Origin: Pantoea sp. CCBC3-3-1
GTDB taxonomy: Bacteria > Pseudomonadota > Gammaproteobacteria > Enterobacterales > Enterobacteriaceae
Direction of reading: 5' to 3'
NCBI RefSeq assembly: GCF_007981265.1
Contig: NZ_CP034363.1
Coordinates: 4,588,001-4,652,000, forward strand
DNA: 64,000 nt
The stretch's first letter is position 1; every line of letters starts with the position of its first letter. This document shows positions 1-9,889 of this stretch, piece by piece. Position numbers and translations under genes: made by a program. A model generated the notes under the pieces. It was not told where the DNA came from. It saw nothing but the letters and a program-made list of their open reading frames with translations, and did not search any database.

Positions 1-1
1 T

Positions 2-547
2 TACACCGCAGAGGCGCTGCATCAGGAAACTTTTGATGCGGAAAATTACAGCCTGTTGGCTGAGCTGAAAGCGGCGGTGGCGGAAACCTGGGATGGCGTG
101 AAAAGCACCTTCCGCCTGAGCGTCCTGTTTCATCCGCTGGACGCCAGCAAAGGCGATGGCGAAATGGCGGGCGGCGCGATGGGCGTCATGCACAGCAAGT
201 TTGGCAGCGATATTGCCGCTTACAGCTACCTGATTTTCGTTCTGCTGTATGTCCCCTGCGTGTCGGTAATGGGCGCCGTCACCCGCGAAAGCAGCACGCG
301 CTGGATGCTGTTCTCCAACTTTTGGGGGCTGAATCTGGCTTACTCGCTGGCGGCGTTGTTTTTCCAACTGGCCACGTTTGCCAGCCATCCTCAATCCAGC
401 ACCATTATCATTACCGCCGTGGTGGCCTTTAACCTGCTTCTGTGGCTGATGCTGAAAAATATCACTCTGTCGCCACAGCGTCTGGAAGTGAGAACCCTTA
501 CAGCGACAGGCTGCGCAGGCTGTCGCAAAAAAGGCCGCTGCCACTGA
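2..547 (+). CDS. feoB: Ferrous iron transport protein B, C-terminal part (cut by window edge)
   Basis: The reading frame is open from the first bases of the window, so this is the 3' part (about 181 codons) of a longer gene. It holds the end of FeoB, the inner-membrane Fe(II) transporter with an N-terminal GTPase domain that lies outside the window. Visible are the stretch around HSKFGSDIAAYSYLIFVLLYVPC, shown here only by its conserved LLYVPC, two or three hydrophobic segments, and a short Cys-rich tail ending CAGCRKKGRCH, as in enterobacterial FeoB. In E. coli feoC follows directly; here no feoC-like frame is present and a perfect hairpin follows instead. Family identity is firm; the N-terminus cannot be judged. 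Confidence 0.9.
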   Translation, partial: YTAEALHQETFDAENYSLLAELKAAVAETWDGVKSTFRLSVLFHPLDASKGDGEMAGGAMGVMHSKFGSDIAAYSYLIFVLLYVPCVSVMGAVTRESSTRWMLFSNFWGLNLAYSLAALFFQLATFASHPQSSTIIITAVVAFNLLLWLMLKNITLSPQRLEVRTLTATGCAGCRKKGRCH

Positions 548-557
548 CTGACGGAGG

Positions 558-586
558 CCGTTGAAGTTGCGAATTTGCTTCAACGG
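558..586. repeat. Perfect inverted repeat after feoB
   Basis: CCGTTGAAG (558-566) and CTTCAACGG (578-586) form a perfect 9-bp stem with an 11-base loop, starting 11 bases after the feoB stop. There is no T-tract after it, so it may stabilise the feo mRNA 3' end or be a weak terminator. It contains the TTG at 575, which argues against that TTG as the start of the next gene. Confidence 0.6.
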
Positions 587-640
587 TCTACAGTGAAAAC
601 TAACGTGGCTGTAACCAATGCGGTGGCTCACTGTATAGCA

Positions 641-2350
641 ATGGAAATTATCAATAACCTGCTCGATAAGATCTATGAGGGCACTTTTCCTGCCGATTGT
701 CGGGAAAGGCTGGCAAACGCCATTTCACAGGCGCAAAGCACGCTGACTCACCAGCGTAAAGCGCACTGGGATGAAAAAGATGTGGTGCTGATTACCTACG
801 CCGATCAGTTCCGTGAAAGCGAAGCGCCCACGCTGTCAACCTTCTCCCGCTTTTATCAGCAGCATCTGAAATGTTTTAACCTTGTTCACCTGCTGCCTTT
901 TTTCCCCTACTCGTCCGACGATGGTTTTTCCGTTATCGACTATCACCAGGTCAGTGCTATCTGCGGTGAATGGTCGGACGTTGCCGAGCTGCACCAGCAC
1001 ACGCGGCTGATGTTCGATTTCGTCTGCAATCACATTTCCGCCCACAGCGCCTGGTTTAAGCACTATCTGGCACAGGATCCCGCCTGGGATAATTTTTTTA
1101 TCAGCATGCCGCCCTCAACTGATTTAGGTGCGGTAACCCGACCACGAACCTCGCCGCTGCTAACACCCTTTGCAATGGCAAACGGCGACACGCGCTTTAT
1201 CTGGACCACCTTTAGCGCCGATCAAATCGACCTGAACTTTGCCAATCCTCAGGTCTTACTGAGCATGGTAAACGTGCTGCTGGACTATCTGGCGAAAGGT
1301 GCCGACTACGTGCGTCTGGATGCCGTTGGCTACATGTGGAAAACGCCCGGCACCGCCTGCATTCACCTTGAGAAAACCCATCAGCTGGTCAAACTTTTTC
1401 GCGCTATCGCCAACCTTGTCGCGCCCGGCACGGTGATTATTACCGAGACCAACGTGCCGCATAAAGACAACATCAGCTATCTGGGAGATGGGCACGACGA
1501 AGCGCAGATGGTTTATCAGTTCTCGCTGCCACCGCTGGTGCTGCACGCCATCCATTATGGTTCATCGCGTGCGCTCAAGCAGTGGGCCTCTTCACTGGAT
1601 CCCGGCGCAGGCACGACGACCTGGTTTAATTTTCTCGCGTCTCACGACGGCATTGGCCTTAATCCACTGCGCGGTATTTTGCCAGAAACGGAAATCGTCT
1701 CGCTGGTGAGGGATTTGACTTCTGAAGGCGCGCTGGTTTCCTGGAAGAACAATCCCGACGGGACGACCAGTCCCTATGAAATCAACGTCACCTACATGGA
1801 TGCGCTGAATAAAAAAGAGGATGACGATGAGGTTCGTCTGCAACGTTTTATGCTGGCGCATGCCATCTTGCTGGCCTTTCCGGGCGTGCCTGCGGTCTAC
1901 GTGCAAAGTATTTTAGGGTCGCGCAACGATACGGAAGGCGTCAAAGTGGCAGGCTATAACCGGGCGATAAATCGTGAGAAGTACGCTATCAGCCAGATTG
2001 AAGCCGCGTTAAGCGACAGGCAGTCACTGCGACACAAGGTTTACCATGCCCTCAGCAAGCTGATTCAGCTAAGAACGCGCCAGCCCGCTTTCCATCCTGA
2101 TAATCCGATGGAGGTGCTGGAAAGTGAGAATTCGCTGTTTATTCTTCGGCGCAGATCGGCCAGATCGCATGATGAAGTGTTGTGTTTGTTCAATTTAAGC
2201 AGCAAAGAGATAACTTATACCCTGCCGGATAACAGGCTCTATCGGGATATTGTCGGCACCAGTATTTTTGACCAGGCCCATCCGCTCACGCTGCCGCCGT
2301 GGAACTTTTTGTGGCTGAAAAGCAGCAGTGAGAAACAGCAGGCAGAATAA
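641..2350 (+). CDS. GH13 family 18 sugar phosphorylase (glucosylglycerate/sucrose phosphorylase-like)
   Basis: A 569-residue TIM-barrel enzyme of the sucrose phosphorylase group. GH13 signatures are visible: VRLDAVGY with the Asp nucleophile, ITETNVPH with the Glu acid/base, and ASHDGIGL with the transition-state Asp. The motif WKTPGTACIHLEKTH resembles the glucosylglycerate phosphorylases (E. coli YcjM type) rather than classical sucrose phosphorylases, which carry a TSCFM-type sequence there; this is from memory. Expected reaction: phosphorolysis of an alpha-glucoside to glucose 1-phosphate in the cytoplasm. I chose ATG 641 (MEIINNLLDKIYEG) because an upstream in-frame TTG at 575 lies inside a hairpin; neither has a good ribosome site. 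No ycj-type transporter genes are nearby. Substrate is unproven. Confidence 0.8.
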   Translation: MEIINNLLDKIYEGTFPADCRERLANAISQAQSTLTHQRKAHWDEKDVVLITYADQFRESEAPTLSTFSRFYQQHLKCFNLVHLLPFFPYSSDDGFSVIDYHQVSAICGEWSDVAELHQHTRLMFDFVCNHISAHSAWFKHYLAQDPAWDNFFISMPPSTDLGAVTRPRTSPLLTPFAMANGDTRFIWTTFSADQIDLNFANPQVLLSMVNVLLDYLAKGADYVRLDAVGYMWKTPGTACIHLEKTHQLVKLFRAIANLVAPGTVIITETNVPHKDNISYLGDGHDEAQMVYQFSLPPLVLHAIHYGSSRALKQWASSLDPGAGTTTWFNFLASHDGIGLNPLRGILPETEIVSLVRDLTSEGALVSWKNNPDGTTSPYEINVTYMDALNKKEDDDEVRLQRFMLAHAILLAFPGVPAVYVQSILGSRNDTEGVKVAGYNRAINREKYAISQIEAALSDRQSLRHKVYHALSKLIQLRTRQPAFHPDNPMEVLESENSLFILRRRSARSHDEVLCLFNLSSKEITYTLPDNRLYRDIVGTSIFDQAHPLTLPPWNFLWLKSSSEKQQAE

Positions 2351-2370
2351 CTCTGCCTGCTGGCGTTTTT
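2336..2370. terminator. Bidirectional terminator between phosphorylase and BhsA-like gene
   Basis: CAGCAGGCAGA (2336-2346) and TCTGCCTGCTG (2352-2362) make an 11-bp stem around the stop codon of the phosphorylase, followed by GCGTTTTT. Convergent genes end here. Confidence 0.8.
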
Positions 2371-2638
2371 ATTTATACACTTCAGCGACCGCACTGAATT
2401 TACCGTGCTCACGCCCGGCAATGATCAGATAGTATTTGCCGCCTTTTTCGTCCGCCAGTTTAGACAACACCGCTTTGGCATCCATTGGAGAAGTGGTTTC
2501 CGCCGTGGTGTTTACCGTGCCAATCTTTTCCAGCTTCAGCTTTTGCACTTCCTCTTTAGTCACTTCTTTTGCAGCCACAGCAGCAAAAGAGACGGAACCG
2601 ACCATAAGAGCAATCGCCACAGTTCTAAAAATTTTCAT
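2369..2638 (-). CDS. Small secreted stress protein of the BhsA/McbA/YdgH (DUF1471) family
   Basis: An 89-residue protein starting MKIFRTVAIALMVGSVSF with a clear signal peptide ending about AAVAAKE, followed by the small alpha/beta domain typical of this family: Lys/Glu-rich linker, KIGTVNTT, and a C-terminal strand KYYLIIAGREHGKFSAVAEVYK. Members are periplasmic or outer-membrane associated and are induced by various stresses or biofilm conditions in E. coli; the exact role here is unknown. The start at 2638 is set by a GGAG ribosome site 8 bases upstream; a longer frame to 2704 has no such support. It is monocistronic between two hairpins. Confidence 0.8.
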   Translation of the reverse strand: MKIFRTVAIALMVGSVSFAAVAAKEVTKEEVQKLKLEKIGTVNTTAETTSPMDAKAVLSKLADEKGGKYYLIIAGREHGKFSAVAEVYK

Positions 2639-2738
2639 CAAAGACACTCCATCATTGTTTTGTAGTGGATAAGCAGTCGCTTGATGAGAATGCAGGGAGG
2701 TCATAAATGCCCAACTCCCTGGACTACTCAGAGGTAAA

Positions 2739-2762
2739 AAGGTAAGCGACCTTGCTTACCTT
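2739..2762 (-). terminator. Terminator after bioH
   Basis: On the minus strand AAGGTAAGC and GCTTACCTT form a 9-bp stem with a 6-base loop, followed by TTT, about 45 bases after the bioH stop. Confidence 0.7.
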
Positions 2763-2808
2763 GATAATTATTAACCGTAATAAATAAAGCGCCAGTTTTT
2801 GCAAAAAT

Positions 2809-3585
2809 TTAGCGGACGATTTTTGAACCGAAATCAATCAGTTGATCGCAGAACAGATCGGGATGAGAAATGAAGGGGGCATGCGCGGCTTTGTCCATCA
2901 CGACTGAGCCACTCCCGGGATAGCATTCATCGAGAATTGGCGCGATTTTACGGGGAACCAGGCCATCCAGCGCACCGTAAATACGCAGCATCGGCACGCT
3001 GAGTGCGGCCATCTCAGCACGCAGATCCACCGTGCGTAAAATCTCCAGTCCGCCGTTTAACACCGCAACTTCCGGTGCCGGTAACGACAGAACCACGCTT
3101 TTCAGCAGTTTTGCATCCTGCCTGGCCGATTCCGTGCCCAGGGTTTGCAGCGCAAGAAAACGCTCCACGGTACGCTGAAAGTTTTCACTTAGCTGCTGCT
3201 GAAAATTGCTTAGCGTTTCCGGTTTAATACCCGGCCAGTTTTCATCAGCCGTGAAACAAGGCGACGAGGCGACGGTAATCAGCGCGCTGACCCGTTCCGG
3301 ATGCTGCAACGCCATCTTACTGGCCACCAGCCCACCCAGCGACCAGCCCAACCAGAGCGCGTTAGCGGGCGCGAAAGGCAGCAGGTTTGCCACCATCTCT
3401 TCCACGCTCATCGCTGTAAAGCCTTCGCTGCGGCCATAGCCAGGCAGATCGACCAGATGCAGCCGAAAATGCGGGCTGAGCCGCGCAATAATGTTTTGCC
3501 ACACGCCTGCATTCAGTCCCCAGCCGTGCAGCATCACAAGATCGCGATCTCCCGTGCCGGTTGTCTGCCAGTAAAGCTGAGCCAT
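2809..3585 (-). CDS. bioH: Pimeloyl-ACP methyl ester esterase
   Basis: A 258-residue alpha/beta-hydrolase that removes the methyl group from pimeloyl-ACP methyl ester, ending the disguised fatty-acid synthesis of the biotin pimeloyl chain. The nucleophile elbow GWSLGG puts Ser at residue 82, as in E. coli BioH. The Asp lies in YGALDGLVP and the His in [10 protein letters not shown]. Length (E. coli 256) and the [10 protein letters not shown] oxyanion region agree. It is divergent from gntX, with starts about 33 bases apart, which is the E. coli arrangement. Confidence 0.95.
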   Translation of the reverse strand: MAQLYWQTTGTGDRDLVMLHGWGLNAGVWQNIIARLSPHFRLHLVDLPGYGRSEGFTAMSVEEMVANLLPFAPANALWLGWSLGGLVASKMALQHPERVSALITVASSPCFTADENWPGIKPETLSNFQQQLSENFQRTVERFLALQTLGTESARQDAKLLKSVVLSLPAPEVAVLNGGLEILRTVDLRAEMAALSVPMLRIYGALDGLVPRKIAPILDECYPGSGSVVMDKAAHAPFISHPDLFCDQLIDFGSKIVR

Positions 3586-3618
3586 CGTTATAATCCTGTT
3601 TTTGTCATGGAGGACGCT

Positions 3619-4302
3619 ATGCTATCAATGCCCACCGCCTGTTGGCTATGCAAGATGCCACTCGCTTTACCCCACCACGGCCTCTGCTGCTTTTGTTTGC
3701 GCCGTCTGCCAATGCAGGCTGAATGCTGCCCGCGCTGTGGTTTACCAGCGCTGCATAGTCGCCGGGAATGCGGCCGCTGTCAGTTACGCCCGCCCGCCTG
3801 GCAGCGCATCGTTTTTGTTACTGACTGGCAGCCGCCGCTGCGGGAACTGGTTCAGCGTCTCAAGTTTTTGCAGGCAACAGCACTCTCGGTGATGCTTGCG
3901 CGGCTATTTTTGCTAAGTTGGTTAACTGAGCGGCGCGATCGCCACCTGTACCGGCCAGACCTGTTACTGTGTGTGCCGCTGCATAAAAAGCGGGCCTGGC
4001 AGCGCGGTTATAATCAGCTGGATGATATGGCCCGCTGTCTGGCTCGCTGGACAGGCTGCTTTTATGAGGCGGCTGGCTTGTCACGCAGGCGCAAGACCCG
4101 GATTCAGCATCGTTTACCGGCCAGCGCTCGCCGCAGGAATCTTCGCGGCGCGTTCAGGGTTGAAACGGCGGTGGCTGGACGGCATATCGCCTTACTGGAT
4201 GATGTTGTTACCACGGGCAGTACGGTCGAAGAAATTAGCCGCGTACTGCTGGCTGAAGGTGCCGCCAGCGTGCAGATCTGGTGCCTGTGCCGCACCTTGT
4301 AG
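3619..4302 (+). CDS. gntX: ComF-type phosphoribosyltransferase-like protein
   Basis: A 227-residue protein matching E. coli GntX in length. The N-terminus carries four paired Cys motifs (CWLC, CCFC, CCPRC, CGRC) that look like a zinc ribbon. The C-terminus carries a PRPP-binding motif, [11 protein letters not shown], of the ComF family. The family is linked to DNA uptake or use of DNA as nutrient; the older link to gluconate transport is weak. The start ATG at 3619 follows GGAGG at 3609-3613 with good spacing; an in-frame ATG at 3607 overlaps that ribosome site and is less likely. Confidence 0.9.
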   Translation: MLSMPTACWLCKMPLALPHHGLCCFCLRRLPMQAECCPRCGLPALHSRRECGRCQLRPPAWQRIVFVTDWQPPLRELVQRLKFLQATALSVMLARLFLLSWLTERRDRHLYRPDLLLCVPLHKKRAWQRGYNQLDDMARCLARWTGCFYEAAGLSRRRKTRIQHRLPASARRRNLRGAFRVETAVAGRHIALLDDVVTTGSTVEEISRVLLAEGAASVQIWCLCRTL

Positions 4303-4324
4303 AGCGTCGACGATCGGCGTAAAA

Positions 4325-4349
4325 TAAACCCACTAATTTAGTCAACTAT
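4325..4349. promoter_or_regulatory. IscR type 1 binding site before nfuA
   Basis: The right half AGTCAACTAT (4340-4349) fits the type 1 IscR half-site AGTCRRSTAT perfectly, the central AATTT fits RWWWY, and the left half (4325-4334) matches about 6 of 10. The site ends 12 bases before the nfuA ATG. From memory, nfuA of E. coli is an IscR target, so this fits known control by the Fe-S state of IscR. Confidence 0.6.
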
Positions 4350-4361
4350 TGAGCAATAGCC

Positions 4362-4937
4362 ATGATCCGAATTACTGATTCTGCGCAAGAGCACTTCGCA
4401 AAACTGCTGTCAAAACAAGAAGAGGGCACCCAGATTCGCGTATTCGTGATCAATCCGGGTACGCCAACCGCGGAATGCGGCGTCTCCTACTGTCCACCCG
4501 ACGCAGTAGAAGCCACCGACACCGAGCTGAAGTTCGAAAAGCTTTCCGCATACGTTGACGAACTGAGCGCCCCTTATCTGGAAGAGGCCGAGATTGATTT
4601 CGTCACCGATAACCTGGGTTCCCAGCTAACGCTAAAAGCGCCTAACGCCAAAATGCGTAAAGTGAGCGACGATGCGCCGCTGATTGAGCGCGTTGAGTAT
4701 CAGCTCCAGGCAACGATTAACCCGCAGCTGGCCAGTCACGGCGGTAAAGTTTCACTGATGGAAATCACTGATGACGGCTTTGCCATTCTGCAATTTGGCG
4801 GCGGCTGTAACGGTTGTTCAATGGTCGACGTGACGCTGAAGGAAGGGATCGAAAAAGAGCTGCTGGTTGCCTTCCCGGAACTGAAAGGCGTGCGTGACCT
4901 GACCGAGCACCAGCGCGGCGAGCACTCCTTCTACTGA
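4362..4937 (+). CDS. nfuA: Fe/S biogenesis carrier protein NfuA
   Basis: A 191-residue protein with an N-terminal degenerate A-type carrier domain (about 1-95, lacking the usual Cys set) and a C-terminal Nfu domain. The CNGC motif places Cys at 149 and 152, exactly the E. coli cluster ligands. Two subunits share a [4Fe-4S] cluster and pass it to targets such as aconitase or lipoyl synthase, mainly under oxidative stress or iron limitation. It lies just downstream of gntX on the same strand. Confidence 0.97.
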   Translation: MIRITDSAQEHFAKLLSKQEEGTQIRVFVINPGTPTAECGVSYCPPDAVEATDTELKFEKLSAYVDELSAPYLEEAEIDFVTDNLGSQLTLKAPNAKMRKVSDDAPLIERVEYQLQATINPQLASHGGKVSLMEITDDGFAILQFGGGCNGCSMVDVTLKEGIEKELLVAFPELKGVRDLTEHQRGEHSFY

Positions 4938-5028
4938 TTGCCAGACAGGCGATAGCGCTGCCGTAACGTTCTGTTGGATAGCATCCTGACAGAAAAAGAC
5001 GACGCGCCTTCGCCCCTGCTTTCGGCCT

Positions 5029-7113
5029 TTACGCCTGTTTTTTCCCCGCTTTGCGCCTGCGATGCACATCTTTGAGCAACGCATTAACGTGCGCATCATT
5101 AAACATCGTTTCCAGCGAGACGCTTAGCTTGCGTCGCCAGTTGGGATACTGATCGACCGTGCCCGGCACGTTGACTGGCTTATCCATATCCAGCAGATCT
5201 TCCGGCTGTAATCCCAGCAAAGCGCTGCCGCTGTCGGCAATAAAACGGTGCATGCCGCGATTCAGAACCGGGGTCATTTTCATCAGGCTGGCTTTTTTGC
5301 CCGCGCTTTTCGGCAGGCAGCCATATTGATGTAAGGCTTCCAGTAAAGCCTGCTTTTGACGCGCACGTTGCTGATACAGGCCATGCAACACCACTTTATC
5401 GGGATAGAGTCCCAGCACTTCGCCCATTTCTAAATCGACCGCATTCCAGAAACCTCGTAGCGTTGGCAGATCGTGCGTGGTGGCGCTCGCCACCGACTGA
5501 CGCGGCCAGGCTGCGGGCGCACGATAGCGTTCATGTTTTTCCTGTTCGAAATAGAGCACCTTCCACGAGTAAATCGCGGCGTTGCGCAGCTTAGCGACGA
5601 TCTCCTGCGGCACCGTACCCAAATCCTCGCCCAGCACCATGCACTGGTTTCGCTGGCTTTCCAGCGCCAGGATCGCGATCAGATCGTCGACCGGATAAGA
5701 AACATAGGCACCATAGTTGGCCGTTTCACCATAAGGTATCCACCACAGCCGCAGCAGCGACATGACGTGGTCGATACGCAAGGCGCCGCAGCTGGCCATA
5801 TTTGCCCGCAGCAGATCGATAAACGGCTGATAGCCTCTTGCCGCCATCACGTGCGGATCCATCGGCGGCAAGCCCCAGTTTTGTCCGAGCGGCCCAAGGA
5901 TATCGGGCGGCGCGCCAACCGAAACGTCCATGCAGTAGAGCTCGCGGTCACACCAGGTTTCAGCGCCGCCTTCCGCGACGCCTACGGCAAGATCGCGATA
6001 CAATCCAACCGCCATGCCTCGCTGCTGACTGAGTTGCCAGCACTCTTCAAACTGACGATTCGCCAGCCATTGCAGCCACAGCCAGAAACGCACTTCTTCC
6101 TGATGCTGCTCGCAAAACTCCCGTACCGCTTCGCTATGAACGTCACGCAGCGCTTCCGGCCAGACCGGCCAGCCCCAGAAGTTATCATTTTCCTTGATCA
6201 TCGCCCCGTGCAAGGCATCGAAAGCCGCCTGCCAGTAAAGGCTTTCGCCACCTTTAGCGATAAAATCGGCGAAATGCCGCTGCCTGGGATGATCCTCGCC
6301 ATGCTGACAGAAAGTCTTCCAGGCCAGACTCAGGGAAATCATTTTCAGTTCGCCGACGATGCCGTAATCGACCCAATCGCCTTCGCGAACCTGCTTTAGC
6401 CGGCGCTGGATGTTTTCCCCCCTTAGCCACAGCTGTGCCTCGTCGCTTTGCTGAAACTCAGGCACGGCGCTCACGTCGATATAGAGCACGTTTAGCCAGC
6501 GCCGTGACGAAGGGCTATAGGGGCTGGCGCTGACCGGACTGGCGGGATAGAGCGAATGGATCGGATTCAGACCAATAAAATCGCCGCCGCGTTCGGCCAC
6601 TTCCGTCACCATTCGTTTCAGATCGCCAAAGTCGCCGATCCCCCAATTCTGTTCTGAACGCACGGAATAGAGCTGTACGCTCAGTCCCCAGATTTTATCG
6701 CCCTGCCGCACCGATGTCGGTTCATAGCAGCGTTTGGGTGCCACAATCACCCGGCATTGCCAGCTTTTTTTGGCCTGCGTCAGCCACAGCTGGTGGTAGC
6801 CCAGCGCCAGGTTGGCGGGCAACGTCATCGCTTCACCTGCTGATACCTCACCCTGATATTCACGTCCGTTCTCAGTCACCAGCTGCCATTGATAAGCGCC
6901 CTTTCCTCCAACTTCCAGCTGCAAAAGGCGCTTGTGCTGAAACACCTTACAGCCCGGGATTGGGCCAGGCTTTGCTTTACGTTTTTCAGATGACATCGCC
7001 GCCAGCAAACGCCGGCGAATGTCGACATCTATCTGCTCTTTTTGCCCTTTGGCATTGATGTATTCTGACGCAATACCCGCGTCTTTAGCGGCCTGCTCAA
7101 ACTTCTTGTCCAT
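5029..7113 (-). CDS. malQ: 4-alpha-glucanotransferase (amylomaltase)
   Basis: A 694-residue GH77 enzyme that transfers maltodextrin segments between glucans and frees glucose in the cytoplasm. Catalytic motifs are visible: [13 protein letters not shown] with the nucleophile Asp, [10 protein letters not shown] with the Glu, and [11 protein letters not shown] with the third acid. The start at 7113 ([10 protein letters not shown]) has a GGGAGAGG site; it lies inside the end of malP, overlapping by 17 bases in another frame, so the pair is probably translationally coupled. A frame extending further upstream is just open sequence inside malP. Confidence 0.96.
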   Translation of the reverse strand: MDKKFEQAAKDAGIASEYINAKGQKEQIDVDIRRRLLAAMSSEKRKAKPGPIPGCKVFQHKRLLQLEVGGKGAYQWQLVTENGREYQGEVSAGEAMTLPANLALGYHQLWLTQAKKSWQCRVIVAPKRCYEPTSVRQGDKIWGLSVQLYSVRSEQNWGIGDFGDLKRMVTEVAERGGDFIGLNPIHSLYPASPVSASPYSPSSRRWLNVLYIDVSAVPEFQQSDEAQLWLRGENIQRRLKQVREGDWVDYGIVGELKMISLSLAWKTFCQHGEDHPRQRHFADFIAKGGESLYWQAAFDALHGAMIKENDNFWGWPVWPEALRDVHSEAVREFCEQHQEEVRFWLWLQWLANRQFEECWQLSQQRGMAVGLYRDLAVGVAEGGAETWCDRELYCMDVSVGAPPDILGPLGQNWGLPPMDPHVMAARGYQPFIDLLRANMASCGALRIDHVMSLLRLWWIPYGETANYGAYVSYPVDDLIAILALESQRNQCMVLGEDLGTVPQEIVAKLRNAAIYSWKVLYFEQEKHERYRAPAAWPRQSVASATTHDLPTLRGFWNAVDLEMGEVLGLYPDKVVLHGLYQQRARQKQALLEALHQYGCLPKSAGKKASLMKMTPVLNRGMHRFIADSGSALLGLQPEDLLDMDKPVNVPGTVDQYPNWRRKLSVSLETMFNDAHVNALLKDVHRRRKAGKKQA

Positions 7114-9526
7114 CGCCTCTCCCGGGCCGTTTGGCCTGCCAGATACGTTGCTGATAATCGCGAATTGATCGATCGGAACTGAACATGCCGCAGCGGGCAG
7201 TATTAAGAATGGCCGTGCGAGTCCAGGCTTCTTCATCGCGCCAGAGCGCTTCTACGCGTTTTTGCGCGGCGCAGTAGCTGGCAAAATCTGCCAGAACCAG
7301 CCACGGATCGCCATATTTCCCCAGGCTGTCGAGAAACATATCGAAGGCGTGCTTGTCGCCATTGCTGAAAAAACCCTTTTCCAGCTCTTTCAAAATGGCA
7401 TCCAGATGCTTGTCTTTTTTCCGCAGCTTTAGCGGCGCATAACCGCTGGCTTTCAGTGCTTTCACTTCATCCACGGTGTTACCAAAGATAAAGATATTTT
7501 CTTCACCTACCTGTTGCGCGATCTCCACGTTAGCGCCGTCCAGCGTGCCAATAGTTAATGCACCGTTCAGTGCCAGCTTCATGTTGCCCGTGCCGGAAGC
7601 CTCGTAACCCGCCGTAGAAATTTGTTCTGAGAGATCGGCCGCCGGGATCATTAGCTCAGCCGCCGTAATGCGGTAATCCGGGATAAAGACGACCTTCAGC
7701 TTGTCGCCAATCTTCGGATCGTTGTTAATCTTCTCGGCTACTTTGTTGATGGCGTAAATAATGTTTTTCGCCAGGTAGTAGCCCGGCGCAGCTTTCGCCC
7801 CAAACAGGAAAACGCGCGGGACAAAATCCATTTGCGGATTGTCGCGCAGCTGCTTGTAGCAGGAGAGGATATGCAGCAGGCCAAGATGCTGGCGTTTGTA
7901 CTCGTGCAGACGTTTGATTTGTACATCGAACATCGCCTCCGGGCTAACCTTGATGCCGGTCAGGCGATGGATATAGTCCGCCAGACGGACCTTGTTGTTA
8001 TGCTTGATTTGTCGGTAACGCTTGCGGAAATCCGCATCGTCCGCACATGCCTCCAGCCCTTTCAATACGTCCAGATGGTTAGCCCATTCGACGTTGAGCG
8101 TTTGATCGATAAGCGTCGCCAGCTCGGGATTACACTGCTTAAGCCAGCGGCGCGGCGTTATCCCATTCGTGACGTTATGGAATTTTTTCGGCCACAGCTG
8201 GTGATATTCCGGGAACAGATCTTTTACCACCAGCTCCGAGTGCAGCGCCGCCACGCCGTTGACCGCGAAGCCGCTGACCACGCACAGATTCGCCATTCGT
8301 AGCTGGTGGTCGTACAACACGGCCAGCTTTTCCCATACGGCTTCGTCGCCGGGCCAGTGTTTATCAACCACTTTCTTGAATCGACGGTTAATCTCTTTAA
8401 CAATCATGTAATGACGCGGCAGCAGCGTGCGCACCAGTCGCTGATCCCACCGCTCCAGCGCTTCCGGCATCAGCGTATGGTTGGTATAGGCAAAGGTTCG
8501 GCTGGTTATCGCCCAGGCGTCATCCCACGCCAGCTGGTGTTCATCCAGCAGGACGCGCAGCATTTCCGGGATGGCGATGGTTGGGTGCGTATCGTTAAGC
8601 TGAATGACTTCGTAATCGGGCAGCTCGGCAATTTTCCGCCCGGCAAGATGATGACGGCGCAGGATGTCAGCTACCGAGCAGGCACACTGAAAATATTGCT
8701 GCATTAGCCGAAGACGTTTGCCTTCCTGATGGTTATCGTTGGGATAGAGCACCTTAGTCAGCTTTGCCGCATCAATGCCCTGCTGTTCCGCCTGTAAAAA
8801 TTTCCCGTCGTTGAATAGCGTCAGGTTGAAAGGATGAATATGCGTCGCCTGCCACAGCCGCAGCGGCTGCACGATGCCATTGCGATAGCCGGTCACAGGC
8901 AAATCCCAGGCCTCACCGCGCAGGGTAAAAGCGGGATGCCAGATAAAACCGCCCTGGGCATTTTTTTCCACTTTGCCGCCGAGTCCCACCTTCACATCCA
9001 GCGCGGCATTGTGGCGAAACCACGGATAACTGCTGCGATGCCAGTCGTCTGGAGATTCAATCTGCTGGCCGTCCCGAAAGGATTGCCGGAACAGGCCATA
9101 CTGATAATTCAGTCCATAACCGGTCGCGGATTGCCCTACTGTCGCCATTGAGTCGAGAAAACAGGCGGCCAGTCGGCCCAATCCGCCATTGCCCAGCGCA
9201 GGATCCACTTCTTCCTCAAGCAGCTCGCTTAAATCGCACTGGTGCGCGGCCAGCACCGCTTTCACTTCGTCATACCATCCTAAATTCAACAGATTATTAC
9301 CGGTCAGCCTGCCGATTAAAAATTCCATCGAAATGTAGTTTACGTGGCGCTGCTTCTTTGCGGGTTTATTGAGGGGCGCAGCAGCCAGCATTTCTGCCAG
9401 CGCACCACTCACCGCCTGCCACCATTGGTGGGAGGTCATTTCACGTGCTGAAGATAATCCAAGATGCTGCCACTGGCGCGTCAAAGCCGCCTCAAATCGG
9501 GCCTGATTGAATTTCTGTTGCGACAT
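7097..9526 (-). CDS. malP: Maltodextrin phosphorylase
   Basis: An 809-residue glycogen-phosphorylase family enzyme that cuts maltodextrins with phosphate to give glucose 1-phosphate. The PLP lysine lies in [17 protein letters not shown]. The N-terminus [19 protein letters not shown] aligns with E. coli MalP (MSQPIFNDKQF), and the protein lacks the GlgP-type N-terminal arm, so it is MalP rather than a second GlgP. ATG 9526 has a GAAGGAAG site; an upstream frame to 9562 is not needed. In E. coli malT lies divergently next to malP; here it does not, and I found no clear MalT boxes upstream. Confidence 0.95.
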   Translation of the reverse strand: MSQQKFNQARFEAALTRQWQHLGLSSAREMTSHQWWQAVSGALAEMLAAAPLNKPAKKQRHVNYISMEFLIGRLTGNNLLNLGWYDEVKAVLAAHQCDLSELLEEEVDPALGNGGLGRLAACFLDSMATVGQSATGYGLNYQYGLFRQSFRDGQQIESPDDWHRSSYPWFRHNAALDVKVGLGGKVEKNAQGGFIWHPAFTLRGEAWDLPVTGYRNGIVQPLRLWQATHIHPFNLTLFNDGKFLQAEQQGIDAAKLTKVLYPNDNHQEGKRLRLMQQYFQCACSVADILRRHHLAGRKIAELPDYEVIQLNDTHPTIAIPEMLRVLLDEHQLAWDDAWAITSRTFAYTNHTLMPEALERWDQRLVRTLLPRHYMIVKEINRRFKKVVDKHWPGDEAVWEKLAVLYDHQLRMANLCVVSGFAVNGVAALHSELVVKDLFPEYHQLWPKKFHNVTNGITPRRWLKQCNPELATLIDQTLNVEWANHLDVLKGLEACADDADFRKRYRQIKHNNKVRLADYIHRLTGIKVSPEAMFDVQIKRLHEYKRQHLGLLHILSCYKQLRDNPQMDFVPRVFLFGAKAAPGYYLAKNIIYAINKVAEKINNDPKIGDKLKVVFIPDYRITAAELMIPAADLSEQISTAGYEASGTGNMKLALNGALTIGTLDGANVEIAQQVGEENIFIFGNTVDEVKALKASGYAPLKLRKKDKHLDAILKELEKGFFSNGDKHAFDMFLDSLGKYGDPWLVLADFASYCAAQKRVEALWRDEEAWTRTAILNTARCGMFSSDRSIRDYQQRIWQAKRPGRGDGQEV

Positions 9527-9678
9527 ACCGCTTCCTTCTGAAAGGGGGAACGAAGTTTGCAAACGGGCTGAGTCACTTACAGTTAAGACCCGAACAGAAA
9601 AAAATGCTCAAAAGAGAAGCAAATAAATTGGATAATCAGTGGGCTGAGGAGAAACAGGGTGGTTAGGGTAAAAAGCGC

Positions 9679-9874
9679 TTATGCCCGGTTCCTGACGTTG
9701 AAAACCAGCAATATCGGGTCATGACGCATGAGATGGCCGGTGTTCGTCAGGCGTGGCAAGGGGGTCGATGTTCGGCAATATCGCCAGCGCATTCAGGATG
9801 CTGTCGATTTTTTTGACGGTTTCTGAAGGCGACGCGAGAAGGTACGTTTGCAGCGTCCATGCTGCGAAAACGTG
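9679..9874 (-). pseudogene. Possible relict of a VapC-type PIN-domain toxin gene
   Basis: Between malP and glpR no intact gene is found. On the minus strand a frame from 9874 to 9719 reads WTLQTYLLASPSE, VKKIDSILNALAILPNID and so on to a stop; a second frame then reads GHLMRHDPILLVFNVRNR to a stop at 9679. The spacing and hydrophobic pattern resemble the C-terminal half of VapC toxins (segment like NR..LEAFLA.L.VLPFD, later AHA..LGA.LVTNN.REF). There is no start codon, one frame change, and key acids are missing, so it would be a decayed remnant. The resemblance is by eye only. E. coli has malT and rtc genes at this place. Confidence 0.3.
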
Positions 9875-9889
9875 CTAACAGGTCAGCAC
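9867..9889 (-). terminator. Weak terminator overlapping the glpR stop
   Basis: On the minus strand GTGCT and AGCAC form a 5-bp stem around the glpR stop codon, followed by GTTTT. The stem is short, so termination strength is uncertain. Confidence 0.35.

Noticed and set aside
575..640. TTG start for the sugar phosphorylase at 575
   Set aside because: It lies inside a perfect hairpin and adds residues without family resemblance; ATG 641 is preferred.
3301..3618. N-terminal extension of gntX
   Set aside because: The open frame upstream of 3607 runs antisense through bioH; GGAGG before ATG 3619 sets the start.
5473..6399. Long plus-strand frame (308 codons) opposite malQ
   Set aside because: It is a shadow of the malQ coding frame; Arg/His/Gln-rich, no ribosome site, and malQ is clearly the real gene.
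9541..9720. MalT boxes upstream of malP
   Set aside because: I looked for the GGA(T/G)GA core on both strands. GCTGAGGAG is the nearest and does not fit position or pattern.
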